Source of the DNA: Cenococcum geophilum 1.58
Lineage: Eukaryota > Ascomycota > Dothideomycetes > Gloniales > Gloniaceae
Length of the DNA: 64,000 bases
Assembly (NCBI GenBank): GCA_001692895.1
Contig: KV748185.1
Location: forward strand, 496,001-560,000
Direction of reading: 5' to 3'
In this document: in pieces, positions 24,241-36,693 of the stretch
Layout of the letters: the number at the start of each line of letters is the position of its first letter
Position numbering within the stretch: the first letter of the stretch is position 1
Made by a program: the position numbers and the translations under genes
Notes under the pieces: model-generated
Told to the model about the DNA's origin: nothing
The model's database searches: none
What the model saw: the letters and a program-made list of their open reading frames with translations, nothing else

Positions 24241-24319
24241 ACTCTCCTTTATTCCTCGCTTCTTCTATTTCCACTTTCTCTAGGATATTTAGAGCTTCTG
24301 TCTCTTGTATCTACACCCT

Positions 24320-25850
24320 AGTTACTACTTATTTTATATAAAGCTTTTTATTCCCGTATCTTATATTCCTATTAGCGCTTCTATATCTAAATCTATTATT
24401 ATTACCGGTTCTTCCCCTATTCTTACTAGTTGGCTATATACCCTTTATAGGTTAGTTACAAATGTTATATTTGCCGCATTAAGTCTAATTCTTAATTATC
24501 CTGGTCTTAAGCCTACTATCGCTATCTATAGGGGTCTTCCTATGGGGCGTCCTCTCCCTTATGTCCCTTATAACCCTTATATCCCTAATTAGTCTAGTAA
24601 TGTCGCGCGGCGTTGCTTCTAGCCTATTAAGGCTTAGGATGGCTGGCCTAGCCCTTTAGTGTTAAAGGTAGGAAACGCTAGGAAAGCACCTGTGTCCCCC
24701 TAGCTTATTGCCTATTATTTCCATTTATATAACCTAGCGTACAGTTATTCCCGTAGCTGTTAAGCCCTTGCCTTCCGTCTCCTATATTTAATATAGTCTT
24801 CTCTCTCCTACGCCTTATATGTGCTTCGGTAGCAGTTCGCGCATTTTATTTAGTCTTAATTTAAGCAATATCTCGTATTATAGGGGCCTATATAGTGGCC
24901 GTAGCACACCTATACTGCGTATATAGATTAGGTGTGTCCCTATTATATATAGTAATAGTATCATTCTAGGCGTAGTCTATAGTTGTAGAGCCTTATATTA
25001 TATATAAGACCATTTATAATTATTCCTTTTTAGATAAGGAGTTTTTGTATTCCTAATGTATGTGTGCTAATAATAAGGGAGCTATATATTCGTCCGGCGT
25101 CTCCCTAGCGAGTCTCTAGTAACCCTTATATCCTCTTATTATTTTTATTATATACTTAGTTTGCATTTTCCTATTAAAGCTATTAGATTTAGGTGATTTT
25201 AAGTCCTAGTATAAGGCGTTCCGTTTATCTTACTATCTTCTATATAATTGCTATATTATCCGCCTAGCGTCCTTTTTCTACCCTAAGGCTTATAGGAACC
25301 GCTAGGACTTTAACTAGGTAATCCTTGCGGAGTACTTTTATGCTAATACGTTCTCCTAGCCTATCCCCTACCCTTATAGCTCGTTCCTTTGCCTATTAGT
25401 CCTTTAGGGTAACTTTAATNTCTCCGCTCTTAAGGTGTTAGACTATAATAGCGTTATAGACCTCTTTATATATCTTTATAATGACTTTTATTTCTAATTA
25501 TCCCCTAAGCCCCTCTACTTATTCTATATTTAGTTATATTATAATTATATACCTAGTTATTAACTTAAGGGAGGTAGGTTTCCTGTGCTATAAAAGCGCA
25601 GCTACGGTGGCCTAGGTGTGGTTTGCTAGTAAGGGGGGGTTATACTTATTTTTAATTTTGCTTAGCCGTTAAAGGATTTAATTAAGGGTTTGCTAAAGGG
25701 GCGCCTAAGGTTTACTAAACTGGCGGAGCTATTCTACTAGCTATATTAGTTCGTTATAGCTAACGGTTACTCCCCCGTAATTCTAGATACTAAACGCGTC
25801 TAATAGGCTTTATATTTTATTAGATGCCTTCTTAATAGAGGTATTTCCGC
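24320..25850 (-). pseudogene. LINE ORF1 (Gag-like), decayed
   Basis: Minus-strand frame upstream of ORF2. The middle part reads SIKVLRKDYLVKVLAVPISL (about 25270-25340), like the Gag-like ORF1 of Tad-clade LINEs. A Cys/His-rich zinc-knuckle region is expected near 24830-24930, but most of its Cys and His codons seem to have become Tyr. The plus-strand frame at 24305-24592 lies antisense and is not supported. Boundaries are approximate. Confidence 0.7.
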
Positions 25851-25859
25851 TTTATAGTG

Positions 25860-26066
25860 TGGTATTCGCCTATCTTTATTGTGGAGGGCTATTGCTGGGC
25901 GTAGTTTTAGCGGTCGCGCGCGAGTGCGAGCCACCGTCGTTTGATGTGTGCCTCCCCTGCAATGCATGCATCTTAGGGGGATTCTCTAGGTGTTTTTCAG
26001 GGTTCTTTTAGTTGGTTTTGGTCTTTTTGGGCCGGGTATAGCAAGAGCTCCTTTTCCTTTCGGTTC
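25860..26066 (-). promoter_or_regulatory. LINE 5' untranslated region, likely internal promoter
   Basis: The last 200 bp of the LINE on its 5' side are of mixed composition and keep many CpA and TpG steps, unlike the flanking sequence. LINEs usually carry their promoter here. That role is inferred from position, not from a recognised motif. Confidence 0.45.
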
Positions 26067-26868
26067 TTGGCGCTATATACCTAAGCTTAAAACGGTACTA
26101 CTAAACGCTTAGGGGGTGTAATTATTAAGAGATCACGAGTAATGAGAATTGCTGCTAATTTACTATACGACCTATAGAACGAGATAGTTGACTACGTAGT
26201 ATACCTTCGAGATCGAACGCCACTAAAAAGCAATAGTTGGAAATCGTTATATGAGAAGTTCTATACCTTCCTAGCCAATAGGTTAAGAAAGCCGCAACTA
26301 GCGCACCTAAAAGCCTACAGCTATAGGGCGTACGCGATAACGTTGGACGCCTAGCTAAAGAAGAAAAGGCTAAGCAAGCTAGATCCGCGAGCCTATATCA
26401 GCTACCTTGTTAGCTATAACTTTACTAATATTTATAGGATCTGGATCCTATACAAAGGTATCGTCATCTCTACTAGGGATATTATCTTTAATAAGAAGAC
26501 GTTCTTTAACGGCAAGCGAACGGACATCTCAAAGGACCTACACGCTAAGTTAGACACACTAATTAAGAAGATTTAACTCCCTAATACCCTAACTAAGAAT
26601 AAGGTTCTTCTAGAAGATAATAAAAAAGTACTTAAACCGTTAAGTTAAGAGGAAGACGACGACGTTAATAATGAGCTAGTTTAAGCCTTTAATAAGTTAA
26701 TAGATCTTAAGCTTGTAAGAGCTCTTAAAGATACGTACTATATACTACCTCTAACAGAAGAAGATAAAGAATCTCCATATACCTTTTATGTTAAGTATCC
26801 TACGAAGTTAGATATATAAGGTACTAATTAAGACGTCGCTTATTAAGCAGGAGATGCGTTTAATACTT
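26067..26868 (+). pseudogene. Copia E integrase C-terminus and start of linker
   Basis: It continues the frame broken by the LINE: TTKRLGGVIIKRSRVMRI (about 26090-26150), then NEIVDYVVYLRDRTPLKSN, HLKAYSYRAYAITLDA and ISTRDIIFNKKTFF (about 26470). This is the typical copia integrase tail and its zinc-free linker. Only TAA/TAG stops occur. It ends at the TA target of the Fot1-like element (26868-26869). Confidence 0.87.
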
Positions 26869-26869
26869 A

Positions 26870-26980
26870 TCCGTGCCAAGGCTTTGGCTTATTCAGCCAA
26901 AGTGGACTCGTCCACACTCGCCGCAGGCGAGTGCCTGCACTCAATACGATATTACTATCAATACGATATTTTTAATCAAC
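26870..26980. repeat. Left terminal inverted repeat of the Fot1-like element
   Basis: It contains nested palindromes, cactcgcc-gca-ggcgagtg and tggactcgtcca, and a repeated atcaatacgatatt motif at its inner end. It pairs with 28035-28145. Confidence 0.9.
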
Positions 26981-27014
26981 TATCTAATTATTATCGCGTT
27001 ATACAACAACAACA

Positions 27015-27720
27015 ATGTCGGAATTGTAGATCTAGATAGATGATTAGATTAATTAGGCTCTGGAGTTTATAAGAGACGTTAAAAAGCCTAATTATAAGCA
27101 GCTGGCGCGTAAGAAAAATCTTCCTTATTAGCGGCTTCTTGCTTGCTTAAAAGGTTATATAATACGTTCTTAACGTCCTTCTAGCACATATAAGCTCTTA
27201 GAGGCTTAAGATAGCGCTCTTTACGATTATATAGCTTATCTTAATAAGCTTAGAATCTGCGTACGGCTACTAATAATTATAGCGTGTGCAAATTACCTTC
27301 TTTAGCGCAGCCATGACGGTCTAGGACCTCTACCTTTAGCTAATCCATAATGGGCAAAGCGATGGCTTAAACGCAACCCTAAGCTTTATCTTCGCCGTCA
27401 GTAATCCCTTAATCTTAATCGCGTAATTGTATATAATAAAGATGCTATCTTTAGGTGGTTTAATGGCTTAATTAAGATTATTAAGCTATATGGAATTATA
27501 ACTACGGATACTTAGAACTTTAATAAAACAGGCTTTCGCATTAGGATTGGTAAAGATTAATAAGTGGTTATATTTATCCGTACGCTTAAGCGTAATATTA
27601 ATTATTGCTTTAAGAGTAAGGAGCTAAGTAAGAACGTTAAGCGTACGCTGTTTAGCGTATATAGTATATCTGTTGCTGGCGATTAAGCAGTTAGTGAGCT
27701 AAGAACCATAACTTTAATTG
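27015..27720 (+). pseudogene. Fot1/pogo-like transposase, N-terminal half
   Basis: An intact ATG at 27015 begins MSEL. The DNA-binding N-terminus reads VKKPNYKQLARKKNLPY and WAKRWLKRNPKLYLRR (about 27345-27400). The catalytic core starts with TTDT-NFNKTGFRIRIGKD (about 27500-27560), where DFDETGF is usual: the first catalytic Asp is Asn (27522-27524) and the next Glu is Lys. The reading is lost after about 27720, so the second and third catalytic residues are absent. Fot1 transposases are normally about 500-550 residues; about 235 remain. In-frame stops are TAA/TAG. The frame 26854-27039 is only the inverted repeat read in another frame. Confidence 0.85.
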
Positions 27721-28034
27721 TATAATTACGCCGATCTCGCCAGTAACGGTCTTATATAATCTTAAAGTCATTAATAGGAGCTATTTATTCACATACGGCA
27801 CGAAAGATGGTTTAAAATTGGCTTTAATTTAAAATAAAAGAGCTTTAACTGGAGTATAGTTGGATAAAAGGCATGCCAGTCGCTAAGAAGAAACGTTATT
27901 TTTAAGCTTATTAGCCAGTATATAATCAATTACAGCTTATTTGGGCGTCTATGCGCTCTATAGGTGCTCTATTATACAAAAATCAATATAATAACTGGCG
28001 TGGTTAAAGCGTCAATTGAGGTTAAATCTAGGTG
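27721..28034. other. Residual interior of the Fot1-like element
   Basis: AT-rich remnant between the truncated transposase and the right inverted repeat. No motif is recognised. It is probably deleted transposase sequence. Confidence 0.5.
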
Positions 28035-28145
28035 GTTGATTAAAAATATCGTATTGATGGTAATATCGTATTGAGTGCAGGCACTCGCCTGCGGCGAGTG
28101 TGGACGAGTCCACTTTAGCTAAATAAGCCAAAGCCTTGGCACGGA
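28035..28145. repeat. Right terminal inverted repeat of the Fot1-like element
   Basis: Reverse complement of 26870-26980 with about four transitions. It ends gccttggcacgga before the TA duplication. Confidence 0.9.
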
Positions 28146-28147
28146 TA

Positions 28148-30130
28148 GGGGGTGTCCAACAACTTAGTTAAAGACTTATTTAAGGAAGCTAGCGATAATA
28201 GGTTTAAAGACTTTGTTACTAAAAGGATCACATTAGCCTATTACGGCGCCTTTTTAGTAGGAAGGAAGTTCAACTTTAATAGTTAACTTAACGATAGTAA
28301 GCTAAAATTAGGCAGAATACGCGATATTAGATTATATAGGAAGAACCTATCTCCGCTACCCTAGTTAATCCAGGACCTTAATACGTATCCTCTTTAAGAT
28401 TAGTTCTAAGAGGCTTAATAAGCCCATCTCCAATCTCATTATTAAATAAGGTCGTTTTAAGAAATAGATAAGAAGCACGTAAAAGGACAATAGGTCCTTA
28501 GCTTAATATGGGTGTTCGTCTATAAGACAGATAAGTACAGATTTCTCTAGAAATGCAAGGCACGCTTAATAGTCTACGGAAATTAACAGGCCCCAGGAGA
28601 CCTACCTACGAGAGCTACTATATTAGCTAGTACGACCTTCCGAACCCTTATGGCGATCACTGCAAAATTTAACCTAGAGACGATATAGATAGATATAGTT
28701 AATGCGTTTGTCCATTGCGATCTTAATAAGGTTGTCTATATAAAGCTACTGCTAGGGTTTAATAAAGGAAAGACAGACAAAGTACTGCGCTTAAGAAAAG
28801 CCCTATACGGACTATAACAATCACCACTGTTATAGTAGAAGAATCTCACGAGCTTATTAAACGAATTGGGTTTTAAAGAAGTACCCTAGGAGCCGTGTGT
28901 TATGCTAAAGGTAGAATAGTCATCTTCTTCTATGTTAATGATATTGTCTTCTGCTACCAAAAGACAGATAAGAAGAAAGCTTAAGAAGTAATTAAGGAGC
29001 TGAGCAAAGAATACTAGATAAGTACCCTTGGCGAGCTAAAATAGTTCCTAGGAATCTATGTGCTACGTAATTGTAGCTAGAGGCTCCTATAGCTATCCTA
29101 GGAAGCCTATATTAAGAAGATAGCTAACTAGTATAAGATAGATCTTAGAGGGCGTCTTTCAGACACTCCTATGGCAGAATCGGAACTCCTCCCTATTAAT
29201 CACCGTATGATCCGTCTAACGTGTCCGTCCCCTAATATAGACCTATTAGTCCGTTCTATATCCCTACTAGCTTCTATAATACTATATTAAAGAAAACTAG
29301 GTTTAGTACTCTATGTAGCCACTATAACGCGTCTAGATATTGCCTTTGCAGTATTATAGCTAGTAAGGTTTAATTAGGACCCAAGCTAAGAGTACTATTA
29401 AGTGGTAGATAGAGTTATCTAGTACCTATATAGCACGAGGAGTAGAGCAATCTACTATAAAGGAGATAAGGAAGAAACGAACGGTAGAGGGAGAGATAAA
29501 GGAATACGCGACTAAGGACGAGACGACGGAAGAGACGGTAGAAGTAAAGCGCAATTATTTATCTGTGCTAGTGATACATTATTTACGGATAATTCCGTCA
29601 ATAGAAAGAGCTTATAAGGATATATTATAAAGCTATTCGGGGGACCGATCGCCTGGAGAGCAAATAAGTAGGGTATAGTTACGACGTCGAGCACAGAAGC
29701 CGAGTTGTTAGCCCTATTATAGATAGTAAAGGAAGCTATCTTTGTTAGTAGGCTGTTTAAAGTAATAATGTTATAACTAAACGAGCCCTTAATTATTAAC
29801 TGTAATAACACCTAGACGCTTTAACTAATTATAGAAGACACGGTAAAGCTAATCACGAAGCTCTAATACGTTAATATCTATTAATACTAGCTATGTTAGG
29901 AATACGTAAAGAGACGAGTATGATTTTGATGGATAGTAACGAAGGAGATAATTGCTAATGGACTTACAAAGGCCCTACCCAAGTAGAGGTTTAAGAGCTT
30001 TGTTAATATAATCGGAATAGTGGATATTAAGGGGCAGCTAAATAAGGAGAAGCAACTAGAGGACCTAAGGGAGAATATTAGAGTGAGACGGAAGGATTTA
30101 GATAAGATTATAGTTTAATTAACGCATTAA
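28148..30130 (+). pseudogene. Copia E reverse transcriptase and RNase H, decayed
   Basis: RT begins in this part with IDIVNAFVHCDLNKVVYIKL (28690-28750), followed by KVLRLRKALYGL. The catalytic box reads FYVNDIVF (about 28929-28955), where YVDD is normal, so the second Asp-type residue has mutated. RNase H includes TTSSTEAELLAL and VKEAIFVSRLFKV (about 29675-29760). The frame ends near 30130, shortly before the polypurine tract. The minus-strand frame 29512-29811 is a shadow. As elsewhere, stops are TAA/TAG. Confidence 0.88.
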
Positions 30131-30170
30131 CGGACACGAGAAGGTGGCTAGCTTTGTCCTTGACCAGGTC

Positions 30171-30185
30171 GAAGCTAAGGGGGTG
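30171..30185 (+). other. Polypurine tract of copia E
   Basis: gaagctaagggggtg lies immediately before the 3' LTR start. It would prime plus-strand DNA synthesis. Confidence 0.75.
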
Positions 30186-30370
30186 TGTTAGATAATCTGT
30201 ATTCTCTGTGGCGTAGGACGTGCACGAGTTACGTGTATAGGTCACGTGTATTATAAATATCTTCGTCTAAGCCTAGGGGCCCTAGGTTAAGAAACGATTA
30301 AGACACAATTAAGATTATTAATTAATCAACCTATTTTATTAATAAATAGCTCTATATAAGTTATCTGACA
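30186..30370 (+). repeat. 3' LTR of copia E
   Basis: It starts TGTTAGATAATCTG and ends TTATCTGACA, 185 bp. Followed by the ttttt target duplication. Confidence 0.92.
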
Positions 30371-30375
30371 TTTTT

Positions 30376-33300
30376 TGCCGAAAAGGAAATAGATCTAAGT
30401 AGTTCAGCAACTGCTCTTCTTAGGTCCCCCTTAAGTAACTTATTTTTTAGCGATTTTTTTTATTAATACTGCCTAACCTAATCTCTTCTAATACTCCTAT
30501 ACCTTTCCTATAACGTTTTTTAAATTTTCTAGTAGCTCCTAAGTAGTCTTGTTATAGCCTATCTACTTTACTTTATGCTATATTTTATTATTAATGTCCT
30601 TATAACTAATAATCTTTAAAACTTACTATTTATCCTCTTCCTATCCTCTATACGTGTCTGCCTTATAAACTAGTAGCTTAATATTCCCGTATATTAGCTC
30701 TAATATTACAATATACTATATAAGGCAGATTTTTATTTTAGCTAGTAAGTTTAACTTAAACGTAACTAGTAAAATTCTTTACTTAATTTTAAAAGGTCCT
30801 AGTCTAACGTAATTTAACTTTTTACTTAGTTGTTAACTCTTAAAATTTTTATATAGTAGCTATACTTTATCTCCCTCCTTAGGATCTAGTCCCTTAAATC
30901 TCTTAGCATTATAGTACTTTTTTATTCTTTCTTATACTTTCTTTGCTAATTCTATAAGATCTATATAAAGATTTATTAATATCTTTATTTTTTCTTTAGC
31001 TATACTACTTATTTTCTTTACTTGCCGTAGTAATAACAATATTCTTAGCTTATATTTATAATTTGCCTTAAATAGTAATATATCTATTCCTTCTTATAGT
31101 GTTATATTATATATAAACTATATAACTAGTAATAATAATACCCAATTATTCTATACGTAATTAATATAGTATCTTAGATACTATTTTAGTATTTAATTTA
31201 GTCTTTCTATTTAACCGTTTATCTGCGGATAATATATAGTAAAAGTTACTACTCTAACCCCTTATTCCGCTAAGAATACCTCCTAAAATGCTAATACGAA
31301 TTTTAGATCTCTATCCGATATAATTTTACTTAATACTCTATATTTTATAAATACTTCTTTAATATAAATTTTAGCAATATCTTTTGCTAATATTTCTTCT
31401 ATATATGCTATAAAGTATCCCCACTTTATAAGCTTATCCACTATTACTAAAATTATATTATAATCTCGCCTAGCAATAGGATCTCTTAACTTTAGTAACT
31501 TAATAATAAAGTCCTATAATATAACCTCCTATAGTCTCTCTAGTGTTTTAATAGGTTATAGCCCTCCATACGGCTTATGCCTTATTAATTTATTTCTTTA
31601 GCAATCTAAATATTCCCTTATAACTTTTTATACTAAGCCTTAAATTCTATTAATAATATACTCCTCCTAGAGTCTTAATACTAAGCCCATAGCTCTATTG
31701 TGTCCTTAAGTTATTCCTTTATAGAAATCTTCCATAAAATATTCTACTATACTTTTTAGGATATACTTTACTTTATAATTCTTATATATATCTATCTATA
31801 GATCTTCTAGCTATGCCTTTAAAATTCTTTATATTTAAAAGCTCTCTAGTAACTTATAAACTCTCTCTAGTTCTTCCTAAGTTATTATAATTTTTAAATA
31901 ATTATACCTAATTAGTTTATCTATATCATTTTATAGTAAAGCCCCTAATAGCTTCTTATTATTTTATAGTTTAGCCTTTTAACTTAGAGTATCTGCTTAT
32001 ATATTATCTATACCCTTAATATATTAAATCTTAAAATAGTATTTTATAAGCATCTCTGCCTATTTAACCTATCTTTAGTTAAGTTCCTTTATTATTAGGA
32101 ATCCTATTAAGTTCTTATAATCTATCTTAACTATAAATAGTTTCTCTATACCTTATAAGAATGCTTTCTATTTCTTTAGTACTGTAACTATACCTAATAA
32201 CTCCTTATTATAAATGTTATAGTTTAACTCTAGTGGTGTTATCTTTTAACTATAATATACCACTAGGTACTATTTATCTTAATATTTTTATATAAAGTAC
32301 GTCCCTAGTATATAGTCTAATATATTTATTTCTATAACCGTTTCTAGTCCTAGTTAATAGATTTTAAGAACTGGTTCCTAAATAAATAACTCTTTAACTT
32401 TCTTAAAGAGTTCTCTCTGTTCCTCTCCCGATACCTATAGTTCTTCTTTCTTTATTAATCGCGTAAATGGTTTAATGTTCTTTAACTATTACGCTATAAA
32501 CCTTTTATGGTAATTATAAAACCTTAAAAATAATCTTAATTATATAATATTCTCTAGTTCTTACCAATTCACTATAGCCTTAATCTTCTTTAGATCTATA
32601 CTAAGTTGGCCTAGTTTAATAATAAATCCGACAAAATTAGTCTTCTTAGTAAAGAACTCGCATTTCTTAATTACTACTAGTATTTATTCTTCCTATAGTC
32701 TCCTTAAAACCTATTTAATATATTCTCCATATTCTTCCTTAGTTATTAAATAAATATTATTATTATTAAGGTATACTATAATAAATTCATCTAAGTATTC
32801 TCCTAATATATTATTAATACGCTTCTAAAATGTCGCTAGTGCATTTATAAGCCTAAATTGTATAATTAATAATTTATACAGTCCTTTCTTTAATCTAAAA
32901 GCTACTTTTTATTTATTGCCTTCCTTAATCCTAATCTAGTAGTATACCCATCTTAGATCTATCTTTATAAAGATTTACGCGTTACCTATTCTATTTTAGA
33001 TTTTGCTAATTAAGGGTAAAGGATACCTATCCTTCTTAGTAATATTATTTAACTATCTATAGTTAATATACAGCCTTAGTTTACTATTTTTTTTAGTATA
33101 AATAGTACTAGATAACCTGCTAATAACTACAATAGTCTAATATATCCCTTTTATAGGTTTTCCTAAATAAACTCTTTTAATACTCTACCTTCTTCTTTAG
33201 TAAGCTTATAGATTAAAAAAACTTTAGACTTATTCCTGGTTCTAATTTTATCTTATAATCCTATATTATATACTTTAACAGCTTCTTACTTTTTAGTAAC

Positions 33301-36300
33301 CATAGTTTCTTGCTATACTTATAGTATCTCTTTAGTATATAACTTAGTCCTTTTCCTATTTCTTTATAGGTTATTCCTACTTAGTACTATACTAACTTAG
33401 CTTACTATTGCATTTTATGTCGTTAAGTATTCCTAATATTAACCTAACCTATAATCTAATTAATCTTTAGATTATATTTCTATAACTAAGGCATTCCTAG
33501 TACTACCTTATTATTCCCTAATAGTAATATATCGAAAGATATCTTAATTTATCTCCCTTTAATAGTTAACTAAATAGGTCTTGTTTTAAGATTAATAATA
33601 CCTCCTCTATAGGCTATTAGATCTCCTAAAATTGTTACTAATAGGTAAAGGTATTCCTTCTTCCTATATAATAATCCCATTTTTTTAACTACTGCTAGTA
33701 AGATATAGTTCCTTATTACTCTACTATTTACCAGTGCTTTAAACTATTAATTTTACCACTTAACTTGTAAATTTAGGTATTGTCCTTAAATTCCTTTAAG
33801 GGTTTAAGGCTCTACTATTAGTTTCCTTTAGTTTTATAGGCCTCTACTTTTCCTAACTATTAGCTGCTTAATCCCGTTTATACTTAGTCCACTTTTAGCT
33901 AATACTTAATTTGCTTTTTATCTTTAATATACTATAGATATATATTCTCTAGGTATTCCTACCACTATTATCTATCTAGGTATTTTTCCGTAAGGAATCT
34001 TTCTAGCTAAAGTATTAAGTCCCCTTAGCTTTGCACTTTTACTAGGTGCTAACTATATATATACTTAGCGTTTTTATATTTTACCTTATCTAGTGCCTAA
34101 TATATCCTTACTAGATACTTCCGGTTTTTATCTTTAGGTACTCTATATATATTATATATATTATCTATATATATAATCTATACCAATATATAATATACTT
34201 AGTATCTTAGGTTAACTCTTAGCTTGTCTTTATCCTTAAGTTTAAACCTTTCTTATATTAATTTAAGCGTTGCGACTTTATTTGCAGATATTAAGATTTA
34301 TCTCTTACTTCTCTAGTCCTTTAATTACTTCTTTAGATCCTTTAACATTATAATTAAGGCTCCTTTAATATAACTTATCGCCTTTTTTATAATTAGGTGG
34401 TCTTAGATAACTTTTTTTATTTAACTATATATAGAAATCTTCCTACTTATTATTATGTCGTTATCTATACTACTTTTAGTATAGCCCTTTAAGTGTATAC
34501 GGCTTGTCCATAAGAAAGTATCTTTTTACTACTATGTTATAATAGCCTTTAGTATATTGTTCTTTAAACCTAATTAGAATCCCTAGATCCTCTTCTTATT
34601 CTAGTTTAGTAAGCTACTTAGCTCTTAGTGTGCCTACCCTAGGCCTATTAGTAATTCTTTATATAGGTGCTCTGTTTCTTATATAACTTAGTATACTAAA
34701 TCTCTTATCTAGTTTCTAGTTTTGCTATAAGGTAATTCTTTCTCTAAATTCCTCTATAGTTTCTTTCTTTTTATATCTTGCGAGTGGATTCTTAAAGTCT
34801 TCTTACTTTTTAATCTTGTTAGTAGTCCTTATTTATGCCTTAAAGTCTTAGTTCCATAGGATTCTTAATCCTAAGCTTTACTCCTACCTTAGTTTAACTA
34901 GGCTTAGGTGTTCTTATCTTATCTTAAAAGTCTTAAATCTTACTTATCTCTTCTTAAGAATCTTATGCCTATAGGAAACTCTATCCTAAGCTTATTTGTA
35001 TATTCTTAAACTAAGCTATTACCCTACTCTATTGGTTTCTATCTGTTATAGGTCCTTAGGTATACCTTATCTTATCTTAAGAATCTTAGTTATCTCTTAT
35101 CTTATCTTAAGAATCTTAAGCCTTTAGCTTTTTGCCTTTATTAAGTACTAAAGTAGTTCGTTATCCTACTTCTCTTACGTCTTATAAAGCGATAGACATT
35201 ATATCTAATAGGGTCTTAATCCCTATTAATGTTCCCTATTCTATAGTGGAATTATCCTCTACCTCTTTTATAATATCTCTAAGGTTTATATACTTTTAGT
35301 AAGCTGCCCTTATTACCTTATCGTTATAGAATGTTTTATCTACGTTAAATTTATTATCCTTAATATCCAATCTACGAACTAGTTTATTGGTTCCTTTATA
35401 CTCTAAGGATTTTAGCTCTTAGGGCTAATAGCTTACGCTATACTTAGCATCTTTATAAATTTAGTATATGTTATTATAATAAAACGCAAAACTTCTAATT
35501 AAATATTCCTTTATTCCTCGTAGTATACTATTATCTCTCTATACGTATATATCTTCTACTAGTCTGATTCCCTTTATTATATAATAACTCTAACTATCTT
35601 TATAATCCCTTACAAAGTGACCTTATTTCCTATAATTTATATAAGCTCCGTTTTTAAACTATTAACTTTGCTATAAAGTCCGCCTAAACGTCTTCTGCTA
35701 CTAAGATCCCTAGTTTAGCCTTTACTTCTTAGTCCTATAATTACTAGATCCTTAACCTTTAGGTTTTTATAGTTTCTTACTCTATCTCTTATAGGCTTCT
35801 TTAGTACTACTTAGGTCTATTAGCTCTACGCCATACTATAGTTTCTAACTTAGCTTTAGTTATTGCGTATTTTGCGCCTTATATAACTATAAAACTCTAT
35901 CCTAGCCTTTTTTAGCCTGTTCCCTTTAGTAGATTTAATTATTAATCTTAATTACTTAATCTATTAGTTCCCTTAGGGTATCCGCATCTTCTATTAGGAT
36001 AATTACGTCCTAGACTTTAGCCTTAAATCCCTGCTTATACTGTACTATAAGCGCCTTATTATTCTACTTAACTTATATAGCTAATATCTAGAACTGCGTA
36101 GTGTACTTAATTGCTAAAGTTTATTATATAATGTCTTAAAGTTTTCTTTCCGCCGTAGTTACTGCCTCTAGGTCTCTAAATATTTGTATAAGTCGCTCTA
36201 TAAACCCTTTCTAGCTTAAGAATATAAACCGTACCTCTTAATTGGTGGTTATTATTCTATTTGCCTATATTTCTATAAGGTAAGGCTTAAACTACTTAAG

Positions 36301-36648
36301 TGCCCTTCCTAATAGGAATAGTCCTGTATATGCTATTCGATTTATAGGTATTAGTAGCTTTACCCCTTCTTATATAACTTTAAAGTGTATTTACATAAGG
36401 AATCCTTTAAGCTTTAATCTTTCTCCTAAGTACCTTTTAATTAATGGTAACTTAATCTTTACTACTTTTATTCTATTAACCCTTTCTTCTAGCGCCGTAT
36501 TATTAGTTATTAACTAATTAACTATCTCTTATAGTTGTCTAACCGTTATAGGTTGCTATAAGTTAGTATCTACTATATTAGTATCACCTCCTAACCTTAA
36601 AGTAGTTGCCGCCGTTAATGGCGTTATAGTAGCTGCTTTTAGTGGTAT
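30376..36648 (-). pseudogene. Gypsy B2 Gag-Pol (part 2), decayed
   Basis: It resumes the B2 frame exactly where the copia E insertion split it (compare 30376 onward with B1 7140 onward). On the minus strand the order is Gag (start near 36648), protease, RT, RNase H, integrase, chromodomain. The start codon has become ATA (36646-36648). The RT box is degraded to YLNNNN (about 32755-32785), beyond the change in B1. This copy carries more TA-type changes than B1 or C. No product is expected. Confidence 0.87.
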
Positions 36649-36693
36649 GTTGTTTAACTTTCTATATTTAATACCGTAACTAGGTAGTAATTG

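Larger units (their letters stand above)
20531..26066 (-). mobile_element. Full-length Tad-like LINE (non-LTR retrotransposon)
   Basis: Exact 13-bp target duplication ttggcgctatata at 20518-20530 and 26067-26079. The element is 5,536 bp on the minus strand, with its 5' end at 26066. Removing it restores the copia E integrase reading (APYT-type motif followed by TTKRLGG). It carries ORF1 with nucleic-acid-binding character, and ORF2 with endonuclease and RT. Its 3' end is an attattat-type tail rather than poly(A). Ambiguous bases cluster at 23764-23850 and at 25420. The 5' 190 bp are barely RIP-mutated. Confidence 0.95.
26870..28145 (+). mobile_element. Fot1/pogo-like DNA transposon, internally deleted
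   Basis: A 1,276-bp element flanked by TA (26868-26869 and 28146-28147), with 111-bp terminal inverted repeats starting tccgtgccaaggctttggc. The two repeats differ at only a few transitions. The transposase is cut short, so the copy is non-autonomous. It lies in copia E between the integrase and RT parts. Confidence 0.92.
15435..30370 (+). mobile_element. Ty1/copia retrotransposon E nested in gypsy B2
   Basis: Two 185-bp LTRs (15435-15619 and 30186-30370) with TG..CA ends, a polypurine tract before the 3' LTR (30171-30185), and a ttttt target duplication (15430-15434 and 30371-30375). The gypsy sequence resumes directly after it. The Gag-Pol frame is broken by three later insertions: a minisatellite island, a LINE and a Fot1-like element. 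Without them the internal part is about 5.2 kb, normal for copia. Confidence 0.93.

Noticed and set aside
24305..24592. Plus-strand frame of 95 codons
   Set aside because: Antisense to LINE ORF1; no recognised motif.
29512..29811. Minus-strand frame of 99 codons
   Set aside because: Antisense to the copia E RNase H, whose motifs are readable on the plus strand.
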